NCBI GenBank assembly: GCA_042867185.1
Contig: JBHZQV010000025.1
Span: forward strand, 5,031-69,030
DNA length: 64,000 nucleotides
Reading direction: 5' to 3'
DNA from: Xylophilus sp042867185
GTDB taxonomy: Bacteria; Pseudomonadota; Gammaproteobacteria; Burkholderiales; Burkholderiaceae_C
The translations under genes and the position numbers were made by a program. Below are positions 1-8,576 of the stretch, piece after piece (positions within the stretch are counted from its first letter, which is position 1; each line of letters starts with the position of its first letter). The notes beneath the pieces are model-generated. The model worked only from the letters and a program-made list of their open reading frames with translations. It was not told the DNA's origin and searched no databases.

Positions 1-487
1 CTCCGTGGACGACCAGGGTGCGCTCGTGCGCGGCGGGCGGCACCGGCGCCACCGCGAAGCGCGAGGTGGCGGTGCCGACGAAGACGATCTTCTCGACCGG
101 CCGCGTGTCCCAGAGCGCCGCGATCGCCTGGCTGGCGACGAAGGAGCCGAAGGAGAAGCCCGCCAGCGCCAGCGGGCCGTCGGCGGCCGTCTGGTCGATC
201 ACCGCGCGCAGGTCGTCGGCCTCGGCGCGGCCCTCGTCGTAGACGCCGGCGCTGGCGCCCACGCCGCGGAAGTTGAAGCGCACCGCCGTCCAGCCGCACT
301 GCACGAAGGCGCGCGCCATCGTCTGCACCACCTTGTTGTCCATCGTGCCGCCGAAGAGCGGGTGCGGGTGGCAGATCACCACCGTGCCGCGCGAGGGCGT
401 GCCGGCGTCGGGCGCATCGCGGGCCGCCTCGATCGCGCCGGCGGCGCCGGTGAGTGGCAGGGACTGGGTCTGGGCGTTCATCGGCAT
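1..487 (-). CDS. Alpha/beta superfamily hydrolase (COG2945-like), C-terminus outside the window
   Basis: A reading frame on the minus strand is open from an ATG at 487 to the window edge, giving 162 codons; the C-terminal part lies beyond the edge. The N-terminal third carries CHPHPLFGGTMDNKVV and a FNFRGVG stretch, typical of the small cytosolic alpha/beta hydrolases of COG2945. The nucleophile elbow GFSFGS is near residue 123, with Ser as the expected nucleophile. The acid and histidine residues would lie in the missing part. A second ATG at 481 is equally possible. It is co-directional with the ferredoxin gene upstream, separated by an 80-bp gap almost filled by a palindromic repeat. The substrate is unknown; esterase or peptidase-like activity is only an inference from the fold. 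Confidence 0.8.
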   Translation of the reverse strand, partial: MPMNAQTQSLPLTGAAGAIEAARDAPDAGTPSRGTVVICHPHPLFGGTMDNKVVQTMARAFVQCGWTAVRFNFRGVGASAGVYDEGRAEADDLRAVIDQTAADGPLALAGFSFGSFVASQAIAALWDTRPVEKIVFVGTATSRFAVAPVPPAAHERTLVVHG

Positions 488-556
488 ACTATGAATTTGA
501 TAGCTCGAAGCCGGCGAACGGCGCCGGCTGCAGGCACTTTCGGCTTGAAAATCAGG
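488..556 (+). repeat. Dispersed palindromic repeat, copy 1
   Basis: The copy has the three parts seen in the family: an AT-rich head (ctatgaatttgatagct), a GCCGGC...GCCGGC palindrome, and a tail TGCAGGCACTTTCGG followed by TTGAAAA. It fills nearly all of the gap between the ferredoxin gene and the hydrolase gene, so it is probably part of their shared transcript. Confidence 0.8.
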
Positions 557-567
557 TGGGGGACACG

Positions 568-945
568 CTAGCGGCCGACGTCCGGCGGCAGCAGCAGCCG
601 CTCGACGACCCGGCCGTTCTGCAGGTGCGAATCGACGATCTCGTCGATATCGGCCGTATCCACGAAGGTGTACCAGGTGCCCTCGGGATAGACCACCGCC
701 ACCGGCCCGCCGGCGCAGCGGTCGAGGCAGCCGGCCTTGTTGACCCGCACCTTGCCGACGCCCGCCAGGCCCGCCGCCTTGACCCGCGACTTGCAGCGGT
801 CGAAGCCGGCCTGCGCGTCGTGCACCGCGCAGCTGTCTTCGCCGCCCTTGCGCTCGTTGAGGCAGAAGAAGATGTGGCGTTCGTAGTACGGGGGCTGCGC
901 CGCCGGCGCGTTCGTCGTGGTCGTCGTGGAGGTCATCCCGCCCAT
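568..945 (-). CDS. Thioredoxin-like [2Fe-2S] ferredoxin
   Basis: The protein is 125 aa. After a low-complexity N-terminus, residues 20-110 match the thioredoxin-like (2Fe-2S) ferredoxin fold. There is RHIFFCLNER and a second Cys in the next segment (EDSCA), then CLDRCAGGP; these four Cys positions are where the cluster ligands are expected. It is a soluble electron carrier, and its partner cannot be told from context. An ATG three codons downstream (936) is an alternative start, preceded closely by GGGCGGG. It probably forms a unit with the downstream alpha/beta hydrolase. Confidence 0.85.
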   Translation of the reverse strand: MGGMTSTTTTTNAPAAQPPYYERHIFFCLNERKGGEDSCAVHDAQAGFDRCKSRVKAAGLAGVGKVRVNKAGCLDRCAGGPVAVVYPEGTWYTFVDTADIDEIVDSHLQNGRVVERLLLPPDVGR

Positions 946-946
946 T

Positions 947-2173
947 CTAGGCAGCGGGCGGGCCCGGGGGCCGCCGCCGCTGGCGCCGCGACACCCGCAC
1001 CAGCAGCCAGCCGAGGGCCGCGTACGGCCAGACCCAGCCGAGCCACTGCACCACGCCGTGGAAGCGGATGAAGCGGCCCTGCTCCCAGGTCTGCAGCGTC
1101 TGGGCGAAGTAGGCGCTGGTGGGCGCGTCGTTCAGCACGTTCAGGTGCACCACCAGCAGCAACAGGGCCACCGCCGCGCAGCCGCGCCGCGGCACCGCCA
1201 GCGCGCCGATGCCCAGCACCACCGCCGTCGCCAGCCCCACCTGCACCGGAAAGCTCAGCCACACGCCGACATGCGACGGCCCGTAGGTGAGCGCGGACGA
1301 CAGCGCCGTCGCCGCCACGCCCGCCGCCAGCACCAGGGCCGAGGCCACCGCCCGCGCCCGCACGCCCTGCACGATGCAGTTGACCAGCAGCGCCGGCACC
1401 AGCGCGCCCAGGGTCACGCAGAGCAGCTCGGCGCCGGGGATGAGCGGCTGCAGTTCCACCTCGCGCATCGGCATCCATTCGAGGAACGGCGTGTCCTCCA
1501 GCAGCAGGGCCAGCGTTTCCTCCAGCCGCTCCAGCACCTGGCCCAGGCCGAAGGGCACCGCCACCGGGAACAGCAGCGCGACCGGCCACAGCGCCAGCAG
1601 CACCAGCGCGCCGCGCGATTCGGCCACCAGCCAGCGGGCCCGTACCCGGTCCCAGCGGGCGATGGCGCCCAGCCACTCCAGGCCCCAGGCCACCGCCGCG
1701 CCGGCCGTGGCGCCGGCGGCGTTCAGCGCCAGGTCGACGTTGGACGGCACCCGCACCGGCATGTAGCTCTGCAGCGATTCGAGCAGCAGCGACAGCAGCG
1801 CGCAGGCCGCCACCGCCGTCAGCACGCCGCGCGGGCCGCGGCCGGTGCGCAGCGCGGCCAGCGCGGCCAGAAAGCCCAGCGGTGCGTAGCCCAGCACGTT
1901 GGACGTGACGTCGAAACCCGTCCACCAGCGGGGCAGCGGCGCGGTGAGGAAGGCCCAGGGCGCGATGCCCTGGTCGCGCCAGCCGTCGAACGGGTACAGG
2001 CTGGCGTAGACGACCAGCACCGCGTAGGCCAGGGCCAGCGGCCAGGCCGAGGTCTGGAGCCCGCGTCCCGGCCGATCCACCGTCCCGGGCCGCCCGTCTC
2101 CTTCGGCGGTGTGCCCGGCGGCATCCGCCGGCGCCGGCCCGTCCGGTGGCCCAGGAGGGGTCGGGGACGGCAT
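947..2173 (-). CDS. VanZ-family integral membrane protein
   Basis: The protein is 408 aa from an ATG at 2173; the frame is open further upstream, but that stretch overlaps hemJ. After a Pro-rich N-terminus of about 40 residues come many hydrophobic segments. The first half carries the VanZ pattern: LYPFDGWR, then TSNVLGYAPLGFL and a SNVDLALNAAGA stretch. The C-terminal half adds several more membrane segments beyond the minimal VanZ domain. The function of chromosomal VanZ-like proteins is not established; the name comes from teicoplanin resistance in enterococci and should not be read as resistance here. It lies 8 bp downstream of hemJ, so they are probably cotranscribed. Confidence 0.85.
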   Translation of the reverse strand: MPSPTPPGPPDGPAPADAAGHTAEGDGRPGTVDRPGRGLQTSAWPLALAYAVLVVYASLYPFDGWRDQGIAPWAFLTAPLPRWWTGFDVTSNVLGYAPLGFLAALAALRTGRGPRGVLTAVAACALLSLLLESLQSYMPVRVPSNVDLALNAAGATAGAAVAWGLEWLGAIARWDRVRARWLVAESRGALVLLALWPVALLFPVAVPFGLGQVLERLEETLALLLEDTPFLEWMPMREVELQPLIPGAELLCVTLGALVPALLVNCIVQGVRARAVASALVLAAGVAATALSSALTYGPSHVGVWLSFPVQVGLATAVVLGIGALAVPRRGCAAVALLLLVVHLNVLNDAPTSAYFAQTLQTWEQGRFIRFHGVVQWLGWVWPYAALGWLLVRVSRRQRRRPPGPPAA

Positions 2174-2181
2174 TCCCGCCA

Positions 2182-2619
2182 CTAGAAGGGCTTGACGACC
2201 ACCAGCACCACGGCCGCCAGCAAGAGCACCACCGGCACCTCGTTGAACCAGCGGTACCAGACATGGCTGCGCCGGTTGCGGCCGGCCACGAACTTGCGCA
2301 GCAGCGATCCGCAGGCATGGTGGTAGCCCAGCGCCAGCAGCACGACGAAGAGCTTGGCGTGCATCCAGCCGTTGCCGTCGGACGCCGGCCCGCGGCCGAT
2401 CCCGTAGCCCAGGAAGAGCCACAGGCCGAAGACCAGGGCCGGCACCGCGAGCACGGTGGTGAAGCGCATCAGCTTGCGGGCCATCAGCAGCAGCCGGTCG
2501 CGTTCGGCATCGGAGCCGGCCGGCACCTGGGCCAGGTTCACGAAGATGCGGGGCAGGTAGAACAAGCCGGCGAACCAGCTGGCGACGAAGACGATGTGCA
2601 GCGATTTGACCCAGAGCAT
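2182..2619 (-). CDS. hemJ: Protoporphyrinogen IX oxidase HemJ (CopD-like membrane protein)
   Basis: The protein is 145 aa, the usual length of HemJ (formerly UPF0093). It begins MLWVKSLHIVFVASWFAG and FYLPRIFV, and four hydrophobic segments follow. The conserved His of the first helix and a second His in GNGWMHAKL are present; these positions are used for haem and catalysis in the family. It carries out the six-electron oxidation of protoporphyrinogen IX to protoporphyrin IX in the inner membrane. The haem gene hemB lies divergently about 310 bp away, which supports the assignment over a generic CopD copper protein. The ATG at 2619 matches the family N-terminus. Confidence 0.85.
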   Translation of the reverse strand: MLWVKSLHIVFVASWFAGLFYLPRIFVNLAQVPAGSDAERDRLLLMARKLMRFTTVLAVPALVFGLWLFLGYGIGRGPASDGNGWMHAKLFVVLLALGYHHACGSLLRKFVAGRNRRSHVWYRWFNEVPVVLLLAAVVLVVVKPF

Positions 2620-2675
2620 GGCCCCGAGTGTAGGACCGCTCCGCGGGGCACCATGGAGAGTGCGGAACGAAGCAC

Positions 2676-2703
2676 AAAAAAAACCCGGCACAGGGGCCGG
2701 GTT
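2676..2703 (-). terminator. Rho-independent terminator reading on the minus strand
   Basis: Read on the minus strand, an 8-bp stem AACCCGGC/GCCGGGTT with a 6-nt loop is followed by a run of eight T. No coding sequence ends just upstream of it. It lies between the hemJ start and a region without genes, so it most simply ends a short non-coding transcript. Confidence 0.85.
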
Positions 2704-2777
2704 GGGTAAACCTCGGGCCCGCAGGCGCGAAGTACCCGCTCAGGGAGGAAAAGCGGGGGACGACCTTGTCGCCCGGG
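2683..2777 (-). ncRNA. Candidate small RNA, about 95 nt, with C-rich anti-Shine-Dalgarno loop
   Basis: The segment runs from a promoter-like sequence to a strong terminator and has no ORF of note. Predicted folding: an outer CGGGC/GCCCG pairing, then a hairpin CCCGC/GCGGG (2753-2757 with 2735-2739). The 13-nt loop of that hairpin reads UUUUCCUCCCUGA on the RNA. A CCUCC loop can pair with ribosome binding sites, as in several known bacterial sRNAs. The terminator hairpin with a U tail also suits Hfq binding. No match to a named RNA family was recognised. Existence and extent are inferred. Confidence 0.5.
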
Positions 2778-2782
2778 AAGAA

Positions 2783-2810
2783 ATGTAAGGATTAGTGCCG
2801 TTTGTCGCAA
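2783..2810 (-). promoter_or_regulatory. Candidate sigma-70 promoter for the small RNA
   Basis: On the minus strand TTGCGA, a 16-bp spacer and TTACAT lie about 7 bp upstream of the predicted RNA start. The element is notably AT-rich for this genome. It faces away from hemB. Confidence 0.45.
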
Positions 2811-2933
2811 GGCATCCTCCGACCAACGGTAAGCATGCGTCCCATCCACGCCGAAGATGCCCGCCCGGCACACCCCGATGCCCCGCATTCCGACCGCACC
2901 GCCCCGCCGCGCGTTTCGGGGCAAGATCGCACC

Positions 2934-3928
<995 letters not shown>

Positions 3929-3944
<16 letters not shown>

Positions 3945-3977
3945 CACACGGTCGGCACCCTGCGCCGGCCGTGGCTA
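3929..3977 (+). repeat. Dispersed palindromic repeat, copy 2 (3' tail diverged)
   Basis: The head gctacaaaataaatagc is followed by a GTCGGC...GCCGGC palindrome and then a short diverged tail. The head overlaps the last five codons and stop of hemB. The remainder lies in the leader of the CorA-like gene. Confidence 0.7.
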
Positions 3978-4020
3978 TGATTCGTGCATCACCACCCAGG
4001 CCGGACCCGCCGGTCTTTCC

Positions 4021-5184
4021 ATGCGCATCTTCGAGCTCCACGGCAGCCGCGTCGCCGAAACCGACCGCCTGCCCACCGCGCCCCCGCCGCAGGGCTTCTA
4101 CTGGATCGCCTGCAGCCGCGCCGAGTTCTCCGCCGGGCAGGCGCAGATCCAGGCGGCGCTGTTGGCCGTCGCCGGGGTGCAGCTGGTCGAACTGCATGTG
4201 TCCGACCTGCTGAACGCCCAGCTGCCCTCGCACTACGACTACACCTCGCAGTACGACCTGCTGGTGTTCCGCCGGCTGGCGACCCAGCACGCGGCCCTGT
4301 CGGGCACAGCGAAGGCGACGCCTTCGTCCGACGGCAACGCGCCGGCGGACGCCGCCCGCATCGCCGCCACCGCACCGGATCCCGCCGACACCGCGGTGGC
4401 ACCGCCCGCCGCCCTGCGCCGGGTCGATACCCGGCCGATCGGCTTCGCCATCTTCGACCAGGTGCTGCTGACGGTGCATCCCGAGGACTGCGCGGTGCGC
4501 GACGCCTACGCCCTGCGCCTCCTGGCCGGCCACGGCAGCGAGACGCGGGCGACCGGCGCGCGGCAGCCGGCCAGCCCGGCCGACCTGATGCTGCGCATCG
4601 TGAACCTGGTGGTCGACGGCTACCTGGAGCTGCGCCGCGACCTGACCCGGGGCCTCGACCTCTGGCAGAACCAGCTGCTGCAGCCGCACAGCCGCTTCAT
4701 CGACTGGAGCGCGTTGCTCGATGCCCGGCTGGCGCTGCACCAGCTCGACGAGATCTGCGAGGACCAGCGCGCCGCGGTGCAGGACTGGATCGACGCGCTG
4801 GAGGCCTGGCCCGAGCCCACCACCGCCGTCGCCCACCGCGAGCGCGACCTGCTGCAGGTGCGCAGCCGCGACGTGCTGGAGCACATCGAACGGGTGGTGC
4901 ACCACGTGCGCCGGATGGAGCAGACGGCCGAGACCACGGTGCAGATGCATTTCAGCCTGCAGGGCAACCGCACCAACGACATCATGCGGGTGCTGACCAC
5001 CCTCACCGCCATCTTCCTGCCGCTGAACCTGATCGCCGGCATCTTCGGGATGAACTTCGAGGTGATACCGCTGACCCACAAGCAGGACGGCTTCTGGTGG
5101 GCGATGGGCACCATGGGCGTGATCGCCGCCGGGCTGATCGGCTGGTTCTGGCGCAAGAAATACCTGGCGCGGCCGAGCCGGTGA
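4021..5184 (+). CDS. CorA-family divalent cation transporter
   Basis: The protein is 387 aa. The N-terminal two thirds are cytoplasmic and rich in charged helices. Two membrane helices follow at the C-terminus, and the CorA signature GMN is at residues 343-345 (GIFGMNFE) at the end of the first helix. The protein ends in basic residues. CorA pentamers carry Mg2+ and sometimes Co2+ or Ni2+ passively across the inner membrane; some relatives (ZntB) move Zn2+, so the ion is not certain. The ATG at 4021 fits the domain start; an earlier in-frame start would run through the repeat behind hemB. A bidirectional terminator follows. Confidence 0.88.
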   Translation: MRIFELHGSRVAETDRLPTAPPPQGFYWIACSRAEFSAGQAQIQAALLAVAGVQLVELHVSDLLNAQLPSHYDYTSQYDLLVFRRLATQHAALSGTAKATPSSDGNAPADAARIAATAPDPADTAVAPPAALRRVDTRPIGFAIFDQVLLTVHPEDCAVRDAYALRLLAGHGSETRATGARQPASPADLMLRIVNLVVDGYLELRRDLTRGLDLWQNQLLQPHSRFIDWSALLDARLALHQLDEICEDQRAAVQDWIDALEAWPEPTTAVAHRERDLLQVRSRDVLEHIERVVHHVRRMEQTAETTVQMHFSLQGNRTNDIMRVLTTLTAIFLPLNLIAGIFGMNFEVIPLTHKQDGFWWAMGTMGVIAAGLIGWFWRKKYLARPSR

Positions 5185-5220
5185 CCTGCGGGTCCGCGGT
5201 GCAGCGCCCGCAGAACGCAA

Positions 5221-5252
5221 AAAAGCCGACACCCGGAGGTGTCGGCTTTTTC
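5221..5252. terminator. Bidirectional rho-independent terminator
   Basis: A stem AAAAGCCGACACC/GGTGTCGGCTTTTT with a four-base loop has A and T runs on both sides. It sits between the convergent corA-like and DUF4148 genes and can serve both. Confidence 0.9.
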
Positions 5253-5299
5253 GCGTGCAGTACGAGCGCAGGCGGCGGGGTCGCCGGCCTGCCGCGGTC

Positions 5300-5623
5300 T
5301 TACATGTAGCCGGCTTCGCCGTGGGCGACCTGGCCCAGGCGGACGGCTTCGCGGGCCTGGGCGTTGACCGAGGCGCGGTCGGCGGTCGACTCGATGCGCA
5401 CGGCGTACGGCGAGCGCTGGTCGCCTTCACCGTCGGTGGCGACCGGGCGGACCGGGCTGGTCGCGACGCGGTTGATGGTGTAGCCGGCCGGGGCCACCAG
5501 GGCCACGGGTGCCTGCGCTGCGTAAGGCGACTGGGTATCGCCTTCGCCCATCGGGGCGGCATGGGCGCCCAGGGAAGCGGTGGCGGCGAAAGCGGCGATA
5601 GCGAGGAGTCGGGATGCGTTCAT
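5300..5623 (-). CDS. DUF4148-type small secreted protein
   Basis: The protein is 107 aa. It begins with a Sec signal peptide (MNASRLLAIAAFAATASLGAH, cleavage near AHA-AP). Two similar segments follow, GEGDTQSPYA and GEGDQRSPYA, each with the acidic-then-SPY pattern. The C-terminus (AREAVRLGQVAHGEAGYM) is typical of DUF4148 proteins, which are numerous in Burkholderiales and of unknown function, probably periplasmic. A ribosome binding site AGGAAA precedes the ATG at 5623; longer in-frame starts lack one. It is divergent from the LysR gene. Confidence 0.8.
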   Translation of the reverse strand: MNASRLLAIAAFAATASLGAHAAPMGEGDTQSPYAAQAPVALVAPAGYTINRVATSPVRPVATDGEGDQRSPYAVRIESTADRASVNAQAREAVRLGQVAHGEAGYM

Positions 5624-5809
5624 GATGATTTCCTTCTTGTGAGTTTCAAAACAACCCGGGGCACTGGGAGCGCCCTCTGTCCGCTGGGGACTTCGGGTTT
5701 GCATCTATTGCACTGGGTAGGAACATGAGCTTAGGCCGAAGTTTCACCGTTAAATGCCCACGGATAGAATCACACTGTTTCGCAACTCGAATCAATGACA
5801 GTTTTGTGT

Positions 5810-5828
5810 ATTTGATTCCAGGCTAAAT
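5810..5828. promoter_or_regulatory. Possible LysR-type operator (T-N11-A)
   Basis: ATTT-N11-AAAT lies in the AT-rich 290-bp gap between the divergent DUF4148 and LysR genes, which is where LysR-type regulators usually bind. Nothing beyond the motif and its position supports it. The rest of this gap holds no gene that I can see. Confidence 0.3.
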
Positions 5829-5913
5829 CCCGCATCTAACTCCTTCTCGTAAGCTGAATCCTACAGCGCCGCAGGCTTCTACGCCTGCTTGCAGGGTTTC
5901 ACAGATTGAAACA

Positions 5914-6807
5914 ATGGACTCTCTCGACCTGATCCGGGCGTTCCGCGAGGTGGCGTTGCGCGGCAGTTTCTCGAAGGCCGCCGTGCCGCTGTCGCTCTCC
6001 AAGGCCAGCGTCAGCAAGTACGTGGCCGAGCTGGAATCGCGGCTGAAGGTGCGGCTGCTCAACCGCTCGACCCGCACCGTCAGCCTGACCGATGCCGGCG
6101 CCCTGCTGCTGGAGCGCAGCGCCCCGCTGATCGAGATGATGACCATCACCCAGAACGAGCTGAGCGAGCGGGCCGAGCAGCCCGGCGGCCGGCTGCGGCT
6201 GTCGGCGCCGCACGGGCTGGGCGCCACCTCGCTGCCGCACGTGCTGAGCAGCTTCATGCAGCGCTATCCGGCGGTGACGCTCAGCCTGCACCTGAGCAAC
6301 CGGATGGTCGACCTGGTCGAGCTGGGCATCGACGTGGCGCTGCGCGTCGGCACGATCGACGACAGCAACCTGATCGTGCGCCGGCTGCGGCGGGTGGAGT
6401 TCTGCGTCTGCGCCACGCCGGCCTACTGGGACCGGCACGGCCGGCCGGCGCATCCCGACGATCTGGCCCGCCACGACGCACTCACCTACTCGCTGCAGAG
6501 CGCCCAGCCCTGCTGGCGCTTCCAGGTCGATGGCCAGCCGCACACCGTCGCGCTGCGCAGCCGGCTGGAGGCGACCGACGCGGCGCCGCTGATCTCGGTC
6601 GCGCTACAGGGCCTGGGCGTGGTCTGCCTGCCGCGGCTGATCCTGCAGCCGCAACTGGAGGCGGGCACGCTGGAGCAGGTGCTGGCGCAGCATTCGCAGC
6701 AGGATGTCTGGCTGTACGCCGCGTATTCGCAGCGCCGGCACAACAGTGCGGCGATGCGGGCGCTGCTGGCCCACCTGGAAGAGACCTGGGGAACCGAGGC
6801 GCGCTAA
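5914..6807 (+). CDS. LysR-family transcriptional regulator
   Basis: The protein is 297 aa. The N-terminal winged helix-turn-helix (residues 1-60) includes SFSKAAVPLSLSKASVSKYVAELESRL, followed by the usual linker helix. The C-terminal substrate-binding domain begins around residue 90 (GGRLRLSAPHGLGA), a form typical of the CrgA/DmlR branch. The effector is unknown. The likely direct target is the divergent DUF4148 gene or the regulator itself. The ATG at 5914 gives the canonical MDSLDLIRAF start. Confidence 0.92.
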   Translation: MDSLDLIRAFREVALRGSFSKAAVPLSLSKASVSKYVAELESRLKVRLLNRSTRTVSLTDAGALLLERSAPLIEMMTITQNELSERAEQPGGRLRLSAPHGLGATSLPHVLSSFMQRYPAVTLSLHLSNRMVDLVELGIDVALRVGTIDDSNLIVRRLRRVEFCVCATPAYWDRHGRPAHPDDLARHDALTYSLQSAQPCWRFQVDGQPHTVALRSRLEATDAAPLISVALQGLGVVCLPRLILQPQLEAGTLEQVLAQHSQQDVWLYAAYSQRRHNSAAMRALLAHLEETWGTEAR

Positions 6808-6812
6808 AAATT

Positions 6813-6834
6813 ACCCCGGAAGTGCATCCGGGGT
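6813..6834. terminator. Perfect 8-bp hairpin after the LysR gene
   Basis: ACCCCGGA/TCCGGGGT has a six-base loop and starts 5 bp after the LysR stop. The T-rich side is on the minus strand, so as an intrinsic terminator it is better on that strand. On the plus strand it may still end or stabilise the LysR mRNA. Confidence 0.5.
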
Positions 6835-6892
6835 CTGCACCGGTGCGTAGACACGGCAGCGGGGAACTGCCCGCGCTCCCGAAAGCCCTGCC

Positions 6893-7837
6893 GTGATACC
6901 AGCCCGCCTTCTCTCGACCCTCTCGCGCCTGTCGGCGCTGCGCCGGCTGCTGGGCGCCTACCGACAGCTGGAGGCGCTCTACCAACACCAGGCGATCCTG
7001 GCGTTCGACGCCGACGGCCGGGTGGTGGAGACCAACACCACGCTGCAGCAGCGCCTGGGCCTGGGTCCGCCGCAGCTGAACGGCCGGCATTACAGGACGT
7101 TGCTCGATCCGCAGGACATCGCCGGTGCCGATCCCGACACCTTGTGGTGGGCGCTGCTGCGCGGCCAGGCCAGCGTCGGCTGCCTGCACATCACCGCCGC
7201 CGACGGCAGCCGCGCCTGGTTCCAGGCCCAGTACAGCCCGGTGGCCGACGCCGGCGGCCGGGTGCGCAGGGTGGTGGCCTATGCGGCCGACATCACCGAC
7301 CGGGTGCATGCCGCCCGCGCCCGGCAGCAGGAATTCCGGGCACTGCAGCGGCTGGTGCAGGCGCCGGCCGCCGTGGCGGTGCTGTCGTCTGTGCCGGCCG
7401 GCACCCCGCCCGGCTTCGTGGCAGCCGGCACGCCCGGGACCACCGTGGCGCACACCGCGCATGCGCTGTCGGCGCCCCTTTCGGCCCGGCGGGTGCTGGA
7501 TGCGGCGGGACTGGTCGACGGCATCGTGCTGCAGACCGAACAACTGGCCCGCCATGCGGCGATGCAGGTGGTGCGCCAGAACGACATCGGCGGCAGCCTC
7601 TCCCATCTGGCGGGCGAGGCCCACAGCCTGGCGCTGCGCAGCGCCGAGGCGGGCCGTGAGCTCAAGCAGCTGATCGGCGTGCCCGCCGGCCATGCCGGCA
7701 GCGACGAGGCCCGCCAGCGCGACGCCGACCGGCTGGTGCAGCGGATCCAGGCGTCGGCGCGCAAGGCATCGACGGTGATCGATGCCATCGCGCAGCCGGA
7801 ACGGTGCAACCGGCTGGAAGGCACGCCGCGGCCCTGA
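6893..7837 (+). CDS. PAS-domain protein with decayed chemoreceptor signalling tip
   Basis: The protein is 314 aa from a GTG start. Residues 30-135 form a PAS domain (ILAFDADGRVVETNTTLQQRLG, ending AYAADITDRV). About 200-255 aligns by eye with the hairpin tip of methyl-accepting proteins: LVDGIVLQTEQLARHAAM against the usual IIDGIAFQTNILALNAAV, and HSLALRSAEAGRELKQLI against VRSLAGRSGAAAREIRDLI. The invariant EAARAGEQGRGFAVVA core is lost. No membrane segment is visible. It may be a degenerate Aer-like receptor; coupling to CheA/CheW looks unlikely. The PAS ligand is unknown. Confidence 0.75.
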   Translation: MIPARLLSTLSRLSALRRLLGAYRQLEALYQHQAILAFDADGRVVETNTTLQQRLGLGPPQLNGRHYRTLLDPQDIAGADPDTLWWALLRGQASVGCLHITAADGSRAWFQAQYSPVADAGGRVRRVVAYAADITDRVHAARARQQEFRALQRLVQAPAAVAVLSSVPAGTPPGFVAAGTPGTTVAHTAHALSAPLSARRVLDAAGLVDGIVLQTEQLARHAAMQVVRQNDIGGSLSHLAGEAHSLALRSAEAGRELKQLIGVPAGHAGSDEARQRDADRLVQRIQASARKASTVIDAIAQPERCNRLEGTPRP

Positions 7838-7880
7838 GAACCTGCGCGCGGCGACCCGCCGCCGCCGGCGGCCGCACCAG

Positions 7881-8576
7881 TCAGCCGACGTGCTGCGCGA
7901 AGAACGCCAGCGACCGCTCCCGCGCCTGCTGTGCCGCGGGTGCGTCGTAGGAACCGCGCTGGTCGCAGTTGAAGCCGTGGTCGGCCGGGTATACATGCAC
8001 CTCGACATCCGGATGCGCGGCCTTGAAGGCCTCGACGCTCGGCAGCGAGATGTAGTGGTCCTTCTCGCCGAAATGCGCCAGCACCGGGGTGCGCGGCGTG
8101 CGGGCGATCTCTTCGGGGCTGGTCGCGCCGCCGCCGTAGTACATCACCGCGGCCGACAGGCCCTGCACCAGTTCGGCCGCGCGCCACACCAGCAACCCGC
8201 CCCAGCAGTAGCCGACGATGCCGACCTTGCCCGCCTGGGCCGCGTAGAGCACCGCGGCCTGGATGTCCTGCAGCACGCCGGGCGTGGGCAGCGCTTCGAC
8301 GGCGGCCTTCAGCTCCATGCCGGCGCCCATGCCGGCCTCGGTGTAGCCCAGCTCGACGCCCGGGCGCACCCGGTGGAAGGTGGACGGTGCCACGGCCAGG
8401 TAGCCCTGGGCGGCGTAGCCGTCGGCCACCGCGCGGATGTGCGAGTTGACCCCGAAGATCTCCTGCAACACCACGATGGCGCCCTTGGGCGTGCCGGTGG
8501 GCTCGGCCACGTAGGCGGGGATCTGGACGCCGTCGGCGGCGGTGAGTTGAACGGTGGAAGAACCCATGGGTGTCAT
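7881..8576 (-). CDS. Dienelactone hydrolase family protein
   Basis: The protein is 231 aa. It has the dienelactone hydrolase pattern: EIFGVNSHIRAVAD, the nucleophile GYCWGG (Cys about 124), an acid in HFGEKDHYI and the histidine in PADHGFNC. Dienelactone hydrolases open lactones in chloroaromatic breakdown, but most chromosomal relatives have unknown substrates. The ATG at 8576 overlaps the stop of the upstream isomerase gene as ATGA, implying coupling. A second ATG at 8567 has an AAGGAG about 10 bases upstream and may be the true start. Confidence 0.87.
   Translation of the reverse strand: MTPMGSSTVQLTAADGVQIPAYVAEPTGTPKGAIVVLQEIFGVNSHIRAVADGYAAQGYLAVAPSTFHRVRPGVELGYTEAGMGAGMELKAAVEALPTPGVLQDIQAAVLYAAQAGKVGIVGYCWGGLLVWRAAELVQGLSAAVMYYGGGATSPEEIARTPRTPVLAHFGEKDHYISLPSVEAFKAAHPDVEVHVYPADHGFNCDQRGSYDAPAAQQARERSLAFFAQHVG

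Noticed and set aside
5..571. Long plus-strand frame at the window start
   Set aside because: It is antisense to an alpha/beta hydrolase with clear motifs and consists of Arg/Ala/His-rich shadow sequence typical of GC-rich DNA.
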